Assembly: GCA_009392095.1 (NCBI GenBank)
Contig: VFHF01000133.1
Location: forward strand, 1-22,691
Origin: SAR202 cluster bacterium
GTDB taxonomy: Bacteria > Chloroflexota > Dehalococcoidia > Lucifugimonadales > UBA3495
Direction of reading: 5' to 3'
Length of the DNA stretch: 22,691 nucleotides
Shown one piece after another: positions 13,582-21,807 of the stretch. The stretch's first letter is position 1; each line of letters starts with the position of its first letter. The notes beneath the pieces were generated by a model, which saw only the letters and a program-made list of their open reading frames with translations, made no database searches and had not been told where the DNA came from. The position numbers and the translations under genes were made by a program.

Positions 13582-15870
13582 TTAGCCATTGACCGTCCCG
13601 TGCTCCCGAATAGCCCTCCATAACCTCTCAGGAGTATAAGGGGCGTCGATGTGGCGGACACCGGAGGGAGAGATGGCATTCATCACGGCGTTGGCAATCG
13701 CTGCCGGGGAGGGAACGGTGGAGACTGAACCTATGCCTTTGGAGCCCAAAGGATTGGTTGGCGAGATTGTGTCGACCGTGTCCAGTGTTAGGTCAGGGAT
13801 CGTTGTCGACCTTGGTAGAGCGTAGTCCATCAGGCTGCCAGTTAGAGGTTGTCCTTCCTCGCTGTAGACGATGCTTTCAGTAAGAGCTTGCCCAATACCT
13901 TGGGCTATCCCGCCATGAATCTGACCCTCGACGATCATGGGATTGATGATTCGCCCACAATCATGGACACCAACATAGCGCAGGATCTTCAATGCCAGCG
14001 TGTCGTGGTTCACCTCTACCACCACTGCATGGGCACCGAATGAGACAGGGCTTTGGGGAAGGGTGTACTCATGCTCAAAGTCCAGTCCCGACTCCATCCC
14101 CGCTAGTTTTTCAAAGGGGATCTTTGTGTCAGGATGATGAAGATCGAAGACTCCTCCATCCGAAAACTTGATATCCGCTGCAGGGCAGGAAAAGAACTTG
14201 GACGCGAAGCCGGCTAACTTCTCGCGCGCTTCCTGAAGGGCCAGTTGGACGGCGGAGCCGCCGATGATAAGGCCCCGGCTGGCGCTGGTGCCGATGCCAT
14301 GAGGATATATGGCAGTATCGCTGTGGTGTACTCGGACCTGGCTGGGGTCCACTCCCAGTGTTTCTGCTGCGATCTGGGCAAATGTAGTCTCGGTACCCTG
14401 GCCGTGAGGCGAAACGCCGGTGTAGACGTCGATCTGCCCGGAAGAGTCTATCCTTACTCGCGCGCTCTCAACCCGGTGTTCTCCCCCCGCTCCGGAAGAT
14501 TTTATGAACGTCGCCAGTCCGACGCCGAGATAAGGATCAACTGGCCGTCGATGCTTAATCTTTTCTCGCCACGCCGAGTATTCAACCAACTCTAAGGCGC
14601 GGTCTAGCGCCAGCAGATAATCGCCCGAATCATACATGTTGCCGGTGCAGGACTTATAAGGGAATGCATCTTTGGAGATGTAGTTACTACGCCTGATCTC
14701 TGCCGGGTCCAGTCCCAGGTCCTTAGCGATCAGGTCCAGTGTCCGCTCGATACAGAAGGCTGCTTCCGGGCTTCCGGTGCCCCGGTAGGCGGCGACAGGA
14801 GTCTTGTTGGTGATAACGCCTAACAGGTCCACCCTCACTGCGGGGACGTCGTAGGGCCCGGTTATCCGGCGGGCAGCATTGAACAACGGGAAGGGAGTTG
14901 TGAAATAAAAATAGGCCCCAATATCCGCCAGGATACTCGCCCGTATGCCCAGTATCACACCCTTTTTATCGACGGCCACCTCCACATCCAGGCTCATGCC
15001 CCTACCATGGTAGGTGATCAGGTTCTCCTGGCGGTCCTCGACCCATTTAACCGGTTTCTGTAACCGCAGAGCAAGGAAGGGCATCAGGACATCTTCAGAG
15101 AACAGACAATCTTTGATGCCGAAGCTGCCACCCACATCGGGGGCCACAACGCGAATGGACTCTTCTGGCCGGCCGAGCATTTGCGCCAGATACCTTTTGA
15201 TCTGGTTGGGCGCTTGAGTGGAGTCCCAAACGGTCAGCAGATCGCTGGAGACGTCGTAATTGCCGATGACGCCCCGCGTTTCCATAGACGACGGCGCAAG
15301 GCGGGGAATCTCGTATCTCTGACGGACTATGTGAGCAGCTTGGGCAAATGCCTTTTCAATGTCACCGCCCTCTTGGACCGACCGCATCGCCACATTGGTC
15401 CCCAAGTGTGGGTGGATGACCGGCACATCTTCGTTGGCGGCGTCAACTGGGTTTACGACCGGGGTGAGAGGCTCATAGTCCACGGTCACCAATTCGGCGC
15501 CGTCCCTGGCCAGGTATGGGTTTTTGGCCACCACCACCGCTACAGGCTGGCCAACGTAACACACTTTGTCCTGGGCCAGCACCGGATGTTCCGGTGGGTT
15601 GAATTCGTCCACAGAACGATCGCCCATGGGTCTGATCGGCAGGTCCGGTAATTTACCAGCGAGGTCAGCCCCAGTAAGGACTTCCACTACCCCATCTAGC
15701 TCTATGGCATCGGCGACATTTATTGAACGGATGCGGGCGTGGGCGTGTACGCTGCGCACCACAGCGGCATGAAGCATGTCCGGCAATTTGATGTCGTCTA
15801 TGAATACGCCATCACCGATTACCAATCGGGCGTCTTCGAACCTTTTTATCGACCGTCCCAGGTAGCTCAA
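13582..15870 (-). CDS. Xanthine dehydrogenase-family molybdopterin-binding large subunit, catalytic Glu replaced by Ser
   Basis: 762-residue CoxL/XdhB-like large subunit, which normally holds the molybdopterin-cytosine-dinucleotide cofactor and hydroxylates substrate. Visible parts are the N-terminal GRSIKRFEDARLVIGDGVF, HAHARIRSI, DKVCYVGQPVAVVVA, the cofactor loop DVGGSFGIKD at 245-254, AYRGTGSPEAAF at 361-372 (form II CoxL-like proteins have AYRGAGR), SPHGQGTETTFAQIAAE, and GQIHGGIAQGIGQAL. Near the C-terminus GSKGIGSVSTVPSPAAIANAV has Ser715 (TCA) where family enzymes have the catalytic Glu of GVGE. The start is a TTG at 15870 with AGGAGG 5 bases upstream. It follows the O-methyltransferase gene by 55 bases. 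No 2Fe-2S or FAD subunit gene lies in the window. Confidence 0.9.
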   Translation of the reverse strand: MSYLGRSIKRFEDARLVIGDGVFIDDIKLPDMLHAAVVRSVHAHARIRSINVADAIELDGVVEVLTGADLAGKLPDLPIRPMGDRSVDEFNPPEHPVLAQDKVCYVGQPVAVVVAKNPYLARDGAELVTVDYEPLTPVVNPVDAANEDVPVIHPHLGTNVAMRSVQEGGDIEKAFAQAAHIVRQRYEIPRLAPSSMETRGVIGNYDVSSDLLTVWDSTQAPNQIKRYLAQMLGRPEESIRVVAPDVGGSFGIKDCLFSEDVLMPFLALRLQKPVKWVEDRQENLITYHGRGMSLDVEVAVDKKGVILGIRASILADIGAYFYFTTPFPLFNAARRITGPYDVPAVRVDLLGVITNKTPVAAYRGTGSPEAAFCIERTLDLIAKDLGLDPAEIRRSNYISKDAFPYKSCTGNMYDSGDYLLALDRALELVEYSAWREKIKHRRPVDPYLGVGLATFIKSSGAGGEHRVESARVRIDSSGQIDVYTGVSPHGQGTETTFAQIAAETLGVDPSQVRVHHSDTAIYPHGIGTSASRGLIIGGSAVQLALQEAREKLAGFASKFFSCPAADIKFSDGGVFDLHHPDTKIPFEKLAGMESGLDFEHEYTLPQSPVSFGAHAVVVEVNHDTLALKILRYVGVHDCGRIINPMIVEGQIHGGIAQGIGQALTESIVYSEEGQPLTGSLMDYALPRSTTIPDLTLDTVDTISPTNPLGSKGIGSVSTVPSPAAIANAVMNAISPSGVRHIDAPYTPERLWRAIREHGTVNG

Positions 15871-15875
15871 TCGTT

Positions 15876-15881
15876 CCTCCT
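15876..15881 (-). promoter_or_regulatory. Strong ribosome-binding site supporting a TTG start
   Basis: AGGAGG on the minus strand lies 5 bases before TTG at 15870. The following residues SYLGRSIKRFEDARLVIG match the normal N-terminus of CoxL-type subunits, so the TTG start is convincing. Confidence 0.75.
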
Positions 15882-15925
15882 GTTGCCTGCTCGTATTACT
15901 GACACATCGATCAGAAACTCTGAAC

Positions 15926-16954
15926 CTAGGGTGCCGCTGCCTTTTCCGCCGTGATCAGGCCCAACTGAGTCGGCAAAGGGATCGTCTTCGGGGTATTGAA
16001 TCCCGCATCTTCTAGCCATGAGACGACTTCGGCGCCTTCGCGGTCACCTGCTCTGGGGTTGAAGACCACTAAGACATAAAGGTCTTCTAGGGTATCCAGG
16101 CGTTTGCGTTCGGGGCTGTCTTCAAGGCGCATATAGTCTTGGACTATGACCAGTCCACCAGGCGCAAGGATCTCGAAAGCGAGCTTGAACAGCTTTTGGC
16201 AGTCTTCTTCAGGCAAGATCAGGACAACCCCGGAGATCAAGCAAACATCATATCCAGTCCCGAGGTCGCTCTCAAAAAAGCTGCCTTCCAGCAGGGTTAT
16301 CCGGTCCGTCAGGTTGCTTTGCTCAACTAGAGTCCGGGCGATTCTTAGCGGCTCTTTCTGATCGACAACCACTGCCTTAAGCTGCCGGTTGGCTTCACAG
16401 AGGGCGATACTGTAGCTGGCGGCCCCGCCGCCCAGGTCGATGAGATTTCGTTTGTCTAGAAGATCGACGTTCTCGACCAATTGGCGGGATTGACCCGAGG
16501 TCGCCCGGTTGTGCTGGCCGGTCATGTAATTGGTCCAGTAGGTGTCTGGGTCTACGAACCCGGTCTCGAATGGCAGAATAGTCTTGCCGTCCTTGATGAC
16601 CTCGTCCAAGCGGCCCCAGGAAACCCAGGTGTTCGTATGATGCAGGGCATGGTCTCCAACGTAGGAATCCTTTCCTTTGACCAAAAAGCTGGATGCGTTT
16701 GAGGAGTTGGTGAATTTTCCGGTCGATTCTTCCAGCAACTCCAGGACTACACAACAGTCCAGGAAGGCTTGAGTGTACCTTGGCGACGCACCCAGGGAAT
16801 CGGCAACTTCCTGGTAGGTGAGGGCCCGGTCTTCCAAGAGGGCAAAGACATCTAGCTTGATCGCGGCGCGCAAGATGGCGGAATACCAGAAGCTCCGCGC
16901 CATTTCCCTAACGAATTCTGGGCCGGTGTTGGTCGACGGGCCAGGCTGAGTCAT
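15926..16954 (-). CDS. SAM-dependent O-methyltransferase (acetylserotonin O-methyltransferase-like)
   Basis: 342-residue methyltransferase of the plant-type/ASMT-like class. An N-terminal winged-helix dimerisation domain (about 15-95) contains SAILRAAIKLDVFALL and LTYQEVADSLGASPRY. The SAM-binding motif I is LIDLGGGAASYSIAL at 171-185, followed by an acidic strand end at VVVDQ and the EILAPGGLVIVQDYM strand-turn typical of class I methyltransferases. The start at 16954 was chosen because AAGGA lies 8 bases upstream. A GTG at 16981 is also in frame but lies inside the terminator hairpin. It precedes the Ser715 molybdenum subunit by 55 bases, likely one transcript. It may methylate a small phenolic or carboxylic metabolite or a bound intermediate; substrate unknown. 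Confidence 0.88.
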   Translation of the reverse strand: MTQPGPSTNTGPEFVREMARSFWYSAILRAAIKLDVFALLEDRALTYQEVADSLGASPRYTQAFLDCCVVLELLEESTGKFTNSSNASSFLVKGKDSYVGDHALHHTNTWVSWGRLDEVIKDGKTILPFETGFVDPDTYWTNYMTGQHNRATSGQSRQLVENVDLLDKRNLIDLGGGAASYSIALCEANRQLKAVVVDQKEPLRIARTLVEQSNLTDRITLLEGSFFESDLGTGYDVCLISGVVLILPEEDCQKLFKLAFEILAPGGLVIVQDYMRLEDSPERKRLDTLEDLYVLVVFNPRAGDREGAEVVSWLEDAGFNTPKTIPLPTQLGLITAEKAAAP

Positions 16955-16973
16955 CGAATCATTCCTTATAGTC

Positions 16974-17007
16974 ACAAACACCCCGGCAATTGAGCCGGGG
17001 TGTTTGT
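16974..17007. terminator. Rho-independent terminator-like hairpin
   Basis: Two perfectly complementary 14-base arms (core CACCCCGGC / GCCGGGGTG) with a 6-base loop occupy 16974-17007. It lies 47 bases beyond the stop of the minus-strand molybdenum subunit (17055) and just before the methyltransferase start, so it probably ends the upstream transcript. On the minus strand the T-run is short and lies mostly within the stem's own 3' end (TGTTTGT). Confidence 0.8.
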
Positions 17008-17054
17008 TATTAGCTTCAGGTGAGAGCGAAATCCTCTCCGGACTTTTTGGCTCC

Positions 17055-19367
17055 CTATTCCCCGTCTTTGGCCCAAAGGGCTTCTAGAACGTTGGCCGGA
17101 GACATGGGGAGCACGTCCATGCGGACTCCCGCGGCGTTGTGGATGGCGTTGGCCACCGCGCCCATGGGAGGCACGATGCACACTTCACCAACCCCGCGGA
17201 CTCCGAAAGGATGGCCCGGATTGGCTACCTCGACAATAACGGTGTCGATCATCGGCAGGTCTAAACTAGTGGGCATCCGGTAGTCCAAGAACGACGAGTT
17301 GGACATCTCGCCCGAGTCGTTGTAAACGTACTCCTCGTTGAGCGCCCAACCGATCCCCTGGGCCACACCACCCTGCAATTGACCTTCCACATAACTCGGA
17401 TGGACGGCCTTTCCGACGTCCTGAAGGGCGGTGTAGCGTAGGACGTCTACTTTACCGGTATCTGGGTCAACTTCCACATCTACTATGTGCACGGCGAAGG
17501 CATTGCCGACGCCCGCCGGATTCACATTGCCCCGGCCTACAATTGGGCCACCGGTGCTATTCAACCGCGCCGCGATCTGTTTGAAGTTTAACTTCAACTC
17601 AGGGTCCGACTTGTGAGAAGCAAGGCCCTCTTTGAACTCCACGTCTTTGACATCAATTTCCCAGATCCGCGCAGCCCTCTCGATGATCTGCTGCTTAATA
17701 TCATGGGCCGCCTCATAAGAAGCCCAGCCAGACTTGAATGTGGCGCCGCTACCGGCGGTTAATGAAGTGTATCCCACGGCATCGGTGTCGCCCACCGATG
17801 GGTGCACATCTTCAGCGGGAATTCCCAACACCTCAGCCATCTGAATGGCCATAGATACCCGACCTCCGCCGATGTCGGGCGACCCCTCGGTCAGGCTCAC
17901 GGTCCCATCGCCATTCACGCTGGCGGTTGCGCAGGCCGGTCCGGTACCGTTGAACCAGAACCCAGCGGCAACACCCCGGCCCCGGTTCGGGCCTTCAAGG
18001 GTTGATTTGTAGTGGTCGGTTTGCATGGCCGCGGCCAAAGTTTCTTGATAGCCCACGGTCTGTAACACTGGGCCAGGAATCCGGCGACTCCCTTCTTGGG
18101 TGCCGTTCTTGACCCGGAATTCCAGCGGGTCCATGCCAAGCTTCTCGCAGATCTCGTCGATGACAGATTCCGTAGCGAAGGCCGCGGCCGGCACACCCGG
18201 GGCGCGGTAGGCGGCGGCTTTGGGTTTGTTGACCACCACGTCGTAGCCTTCGATTCTGCCGTTGGCGACCTCGTAGGGAGTCAAAACGCATTGACAGGCC
18301 TGAACTATGGGAGAGCCAGGGAAACCGCCGGCTTCGTACATCATAGTGACGTCCGCTGCGGTGATCATCCCCTTTTTGTTGGCGCCGATCTTCACACGAA
18401 TAAAACTACCGGAGGTTGGGCCGGTTGCTTCAAATACCTCGGGGCGGGCCATGGAAATCTTCACTGGGCGCCCCGCTTTCTTGGAGAGCGCGGCGGCCAC
18501 CGGTTCCAGGTAGATAACCGTCTTTCCTCCGAAGCCTCCGCCGATTTCCATGGGCACTACCTTGATCTGGGAAACAGGGATGCCAAGGACCAGGCTTGTG
18601 AGGTCTCTAATCTGAAAATGGCCTTGGCTGCTGCACCAAACGGTCAATTTTCCGTCTTCGCCCCACATCGCGGTTGCGGAGTGGGGTTCGATATAACCCT
18701 GATGCACGGTGGCGGTCCGGTACTCCCGTTCCACTATGATGTCTGCTTCTTTGAACCCTTTTTCAGCGTCGCCCAGCTCAAAGACGAAATGGTTGGAGAT
18801 ATTCGTAGCTTTCCCCGCATCATCATCGTCGCGCAGTCCACCGGGACGGATATCCACATTTTGAGAGTTGGCCAGGCGCTCGTGCAAAACAGGGGCATCG
18901 TCTTTCATGGCCTCGATGATGTCGGTCACGGCCGGCAGGACCTCGTAGTCCACGTCAATCAATGCAAGTGCCTCTTCCGCTACCTGCAGACTGGTCGCTG
19001 CCACTGCCGCTACGGCGTGGCCTTTGTATAGGGCCTTTTCGGAGGCCATACAGTTGTTGCTAATCCACTTGGGGTTGGCCATTGCACCTTCACCCAAGTC
19101 GGCTACCTTGCCGCTCGGCTGAGCGAAATCCGCAGAGGTCACCACTGCCTTCACGCCTGAGAGAGCCAGGGCTCGGGTGGGGTCGATGGCCTTGATTCGC
19201 GCGTGGGCGTGGGGGCTGCGCAGAATCTTCCCATGAAGTAGTCTAGGAAGAGTCATATCGGCGCTGTAGCGCGCCCGCCCGGTTACCTTATCGTTGCCGT
19301 CGTGGCGGATGGGCCTGCTGCCGACCACGTTGAATTCTTCATTTGAAAGGACCACATTGGAAGCCAT
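17055..19367 (-). CDS. Xanthine dehydrogenase-family molybdopterin-binding large subunit
   Basis: 770-residue molybdenum hydroxylase large subunit. It shows HDGNDKVTGRARYSADMTLP near the N-terminus, SPHAHARIKAID, the cofactor loop GGGFGGK at 276-282, AAYRAPGVPAAAFATE at 385-400, DIGGGR, VEGQLQGGVAQGIGWAL, and the catalytic base Glu728 in VRGVGEVCIVPP. All expected active-site elements are therefore present. The architecture (GGGFGGK, AYRAPG) is closer to the XdhB/HcrA/nicotinate-dehydrogenase group than to CO dehydrogenase. AGGAGA precedes the ATG at 19367. Neither neighbour is a 2Fe-2S or FAD subunit, so these must be encoded elsewhere. Likely hydroxylates a heterocyclic, aromatic or aldehyde-like substrate; which one cannot be told. 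Confidence 0.92.
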   Translation of the reverse strand: MASNVVLSNEEFNVVGSRPIRHDGNDKVTGRARYSADMTLPRLLHGKILRSPHAHARIKAIDPTRALALSGVKAVVTSADFAQPSGKVADLGEGAMANPKWISNNCMASEKALYKGHAVAAVAATSLQVAEEALALIDVDYEVLPAVTDIIEAMKDDAPVLHERLANSQNVDIRPGGLRDDDDAGKATNISNHFVFELGDAEKGFKEADIIVEREYRTATVHQGYIEPHSATAMWGEDGKLTVWCSSQGHFQIRDLTSLVLGIPVSQIKVVPMEIGGGFGGKTVIYLEPVAAALSKKAGRPVKISMARPEVFEATGPTSGSFIRVKIGANKKGMITAADVTMMYEAGGFPGSPIVQACQCVLTPYEVANGRIEGYDVVVNKPKAAAYRAPGVPAAAFATESVIDEICEKLGMDPLEFRVKNGTQEGSRRIPGPVLQTVGYQETLAAAMQTDHYKSTLEGPNRGRGVAAGFWFNGTGPACATASVNGDGTVSLTEGSPDIGGGRVSMAIQMAEVLGIPAEDVHPSVGDTDAVGYTSLTAGSGATFKSGWASYEAAHDIKQQIIERAARIWEIDVKDVEFKEGLASHKSDPELKLNFKQIAARLNSTGGPIVGRGNVNPAGVGNAFAVHIVDVEVDPDTGKVDVLRYTALQDVGKAVHPSYVEGQLQGGVAQGIGWALNEEYVYNDSGEMSNSSFLDYRMPTSLDLPMIDTVIVEVANPGHPFGVRGVGEVCIVPPMGAVANAIHNAAGVRMDVLPMSPANVLEALWAKDGE

Positions 19368-19517
19368 ACTTTTCTCCTGTCGGACCGGCCTATTTTTCAG
19401 CCTGAGTCCCAGACTGAAGGGAGTTTAGCATATGGCGAGCCTGCTTACTGTTTACGCATGACTGGTTGGTGGCATTTTAGGTGTTCCCAGTTGATGCAAA
19501 AGCATGGTAGTCTCGGA

Positions 19518-19542
19518 CTGAGATTTCTCAGACGCCTATAAA
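19518..19542 (+). promoter_or_regulatory. Possible promoter with dyad for the acyl-CoA synthetase gene
   Basis: TATAAA at 19537-19542 is preceded by a near-perfect dyad CTGAGA-TT-TCTCAG at 19518-19531, which sits where a -35 box would be. No good -35 match is seen at 16-18 bases, so an activator or alternative sigma factor may be needed. Transcription from this box would start about 10 bases before the ATG at 19560. Confidence 0.35.
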
Positions 19543-19559
19543 TCCTGTCATCAAAACCT

Positions 19560-21695
19560 ATGGAGCCGCACGTGACCAGCTGGACCGACGACCAACTTTC
19601 CTCTATCGACAAGATGCTCAATCCCCGCTCGATCGCCGTCGTCGGGGCCACGCCGCGTCTGCAATACGGCGGCCGGATGCTGGCCGCGGCGTTGAAGGCA
19701 GGGGACCAGGTCAGCGTCTATCCAGTGAACCCACGTTACGACGAAGTCATGGGTGTCAAGTGCTATCCCAGCGTCAGCGACCTTCCCGAAGTCCCAGACG
19801 TGGTCGGCGTGGTTGTCTCCTCTGGGCAGGTCCTGAATGTGCTGAACGAATGTCACCAGAAGGGGACCAGAGCGGCCATCGTTATCTCCGCAGGGTTCTC
19901 AGAGCGGGGGACTCAGGAAGGGAGGGACCTTCAGGCCCATTTAGGGGAATTCGCCAGGGAATCGGGACTGCGAATAAGCGGCCCCAACTGCCTGGGGTTG
20001 GCCAACGTGAAGGACAACATCTGGGTCAGTTCATCTTCCCGCGGAGCCGAGGGACTCAGCGGGCCAGTGGGGTTGGTCTGCCAGAGCGGCGCGTCGGCAT
20101 TCGGGCCGTTCCTGAACCGGGCGTTGGACAGTGGCATCGGACTGAGTTACATCATCTCAACGGGCAACGAGGCCGACCTGGATTTCTCGGATTTCGTGCG
20201 TTACCTGCTAGATGACGATGACACCAAAGTGATTGCTGGATTCGTGGAAGGATTCAAAGACGCCAGCAAATTTATCGAGATAGCCAAGCTCGCTGCGGAA
20301 CGCGGCAAGCCAATCGTCCTCATCAAGATCGGCCGGTCGGACCTGGGCGCCAAGGCGGCCCAGTCGCATACCGCCGCGCTCACCGGCCTGGACGCGCTTT
20401 ACGACGCCGCGCTGTCCCAGTACGGTGTGATTCGAGTCGCTGACTATGACGAGCTTTTGGAAGTTTCCAACCTTCTGGCCAACTCCCCGCCACCACCGGC
20501 CCAGGGCTTGGCAGTGGTGTCCCACTCCGGAGGAATCAGCTCCCTGACGGCCGACATGTGCGGCCAGGTGGGCTTGGACCTGCCTGAACTCAACGACACC
20601 GCTCGGGACGGAATCAACGGTGTGTTGAAAGGGTTCGGATGGGCGTCCAATCCTTCGGACGTCACCGGATTCGCCAACAGCGATTCCTTCCCGGAGATTA
20701 TGCAGTTCATGGCCAACGACCCGGCGATGGGCACGCTGGTGGTGGCCAGCTCCGGCGGCGACGCCCAGGCAGAGCAGGTTATCGCCCAGCGGGACCTGGA
20801 CAAAAAGATGGCTCTGGCGTTCCTTTGGACAGGCAGCCGGAGAGAATCTGCGGGCCTGGATACGTTGAAAAAGGCTCGCATCCCGGTGTTCTACACCCCC
20901 AACCGGTTGGCAACCGGTATCCGCAGTCTGCTTGATTACCACATCTGGCTTGGGCGCCGAGGCCAAGCTGGTTTCCCTGCGATTCCAAGCATCACCACCG
21001 AGCAACAGGCTGTTGCAAACAAGCTGGCCGTGAAGGGCGGGGTCGCACTTTCAGAGCACCAGAGCAAACACCTGTTGGCTGAGTGGGGCGTGCCGGTCAC
21101 CACGGAAACCCTAGTTCAGACCGCGGACGCCGCGGTGGAAGCGGGAAATGAGATTGGATACCCGGTGGTGTTGAAAGCAGATGTTACCGGGGTACCACAT
21201 AAAACAGAGGCCGGGCTGGTCAAGTTGGGACTCGACAACGAAGCTGCAGTGCGGGCGGCTTACGATGAGGTAACGTCTAACGCTGCGAACGCCGGCGCAG
21301 GTATGAATGGAGTGCTCGTACAGGAGATGGTCTCCAACGCCGTGGAAGTGATAGTTGGAGTCAGTTACGACTCCCAGTTGGGAGCAACAATTCTCTTTGG
21401 CTCCGGCGGAGTGATGGTCGAGGTCTACAACGACGTTTCCCTGCGCCTCTGTCCCATCGACGAAAGCGATGCCCTACAGATGATTGCCGAAGTTAAAGGG
21501 GCCCGCCTATTGGAGGGGTTCCGGGGACAGCCCGCAGCCGACATCGCCGCCCTGGCCGATACCCTAGTGCGCGTTTCTCAATTGGGAGCCCAACTCGAAG
21601 GCAGCCTCGCTGAACTGGACATCAACCCGCTGATGGTCCTGCCCACAGGACAAGGGGTCAGGGCGGCCGATGCGGTGGCGATTTTCCAGCCTTAG
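19560..21695 (+). CDS. ADP-forming acyl-CoA synthetase (acetate--CoA ligase family), fused alpha-beta form
   Basis: 711-residue fused NDP-forming acyl-CoA synthetase, interconverting acyl-CoA + ADP + phosphate with acid + CoA + ATP. Domains in order: CoA-binding Rossmann domain (about 17-145; NPRSIAVVGATPR, YPVNPRYDEVMG, GPNCLGL), succinyl-CoA-ligase-like domain (about 165-300) with the phospho-His candidate His270 in AAQSHTAALTG, a second ligase domain with SHSGGISSLTADMC, and a C-terminal ATP-grasp domain (about 485-711) with GYPVVLKADVTGVPHKTEAG and LAELDINPLMV. It lacks the GNAT domain of Pat-type acetyltransferases. No ribosome-binding site is evident before the ATG at 19560. In this setting it could release acids from CoA intermediates with ATP gain. 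Acyl specificity unknown. Confidence 0.93.
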   Translation: MEPHVTSWTDDQLSSIDKMLNPRSIAVVGATPRLQYGGRMLAAALKAGDQVSVYPVNPRYDEVMGVKCYPSVSDLPEVPDVVGVVVSSGQVLNVLNECHQKGTRAAIVISAGFSERGTQEGRDLQAHLGEFARESGLRISGPNCLGLANVKDNIWVSSSSRGAEGLSGPVGLVCQSGASAFGPFLNRALDSGIGLSYIISTGNEADLDFSDFVRYLLDDDDTKVIAGFVEGFKDASKFIEIAKLAAERGKPIVLIKIGRSDLGAKAAQSHTAALTGLDALYDAALSQYGVIRVADYDELLEVSNLLANSPPPPAQGLAVVSHSGGISSLTADMCGQVGLDLPELNDTARDGINGVLKGFGWASNPSDVTGFANSDSFPEIMQFMANDPAMGTLVVASSGGDAQAEQVIAQRDLDKKMALAFLWTGSRRESAGLDTLKKARIPVFYTPNRLATGIRSLLDYHIWLGRRGQAGFPAIPSITTEQQAVANKLAVKGGVALSEHQSKHLLAEWGVPVTTETLVQTADAAVEAGNEIGYPVVLKADVTGVPHKTEAGLVKLGLDNEAAVRAAYDEVTSNAANAGAGMNGVLVQEMVSNAVEVIVGVSYDSQLGATILFGSGGVMVEVYNDVSLRLCPIDESDALQMIAEVKGARLLEGFRGQPAADIAALADTLVRVSQLGAQLEGSLAELDINPLMVLPTGQGVRAADAVAIFQP

Positions 21696-21702
21696 ACCTT
21701 GC

Positions 21703-21807
21703 TTATGCTGCGTCACGGGCAGCTTGTTTCTCAGCGTCACTCGGACGGCAGGCCGTGGATGTAGACATCACCACCTTGGCCCATTCATCCACCGGCACAT
21801 CGATCAT
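21703..21807 (-). other. Out-of-frame tail or coupled micro-ORF after the threonine synthase-like gene
   Basis: A 34-codon frame begins at an ATG (21807) overlapping the TGA stop of the PLP enzyme (21804-21806) as ATGA, and ends at TAA 21703. Its product contains MIDVPVDEWAKVVMS and DAEKQAARDAA, which looks protein-like. The same frame just upstream reads AVPFAGR. Either a single-base indel in the GC-rich CCGCCACCGCCG stretch near 21835 has split the enzyme's true C-terminus, or this is a tiny coupled ORF. I recognise no family. Confidence 0.35.

Noticed and set aside
16955..16981. GTG start for the methyltransferase at 16981
   Set aside because: The codon sits in the terminator-like stem at 16974-17007 and has no ribosome-binding site.
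18096..19031. Long plus-strand frame (311 codons) inside the second molybdenum subunit
   Set aside because: Fully antisense to a well-supported 770-residue protein; the product has no family features and reflects GC-rich codon bias.
19493..19506. Short palindrome with ATGC-AAAA-GCAT upstream of the acyl-CoA synthetase
   Set aside because: Only four-base arms; expected by chance in a region of this size.
20208..21005. Minus-strand frame of 265 codons within the acyl-CoA synthetase gene
   Set aside because: Antisense shadow of a gene whose domains are continuous through this stretch.
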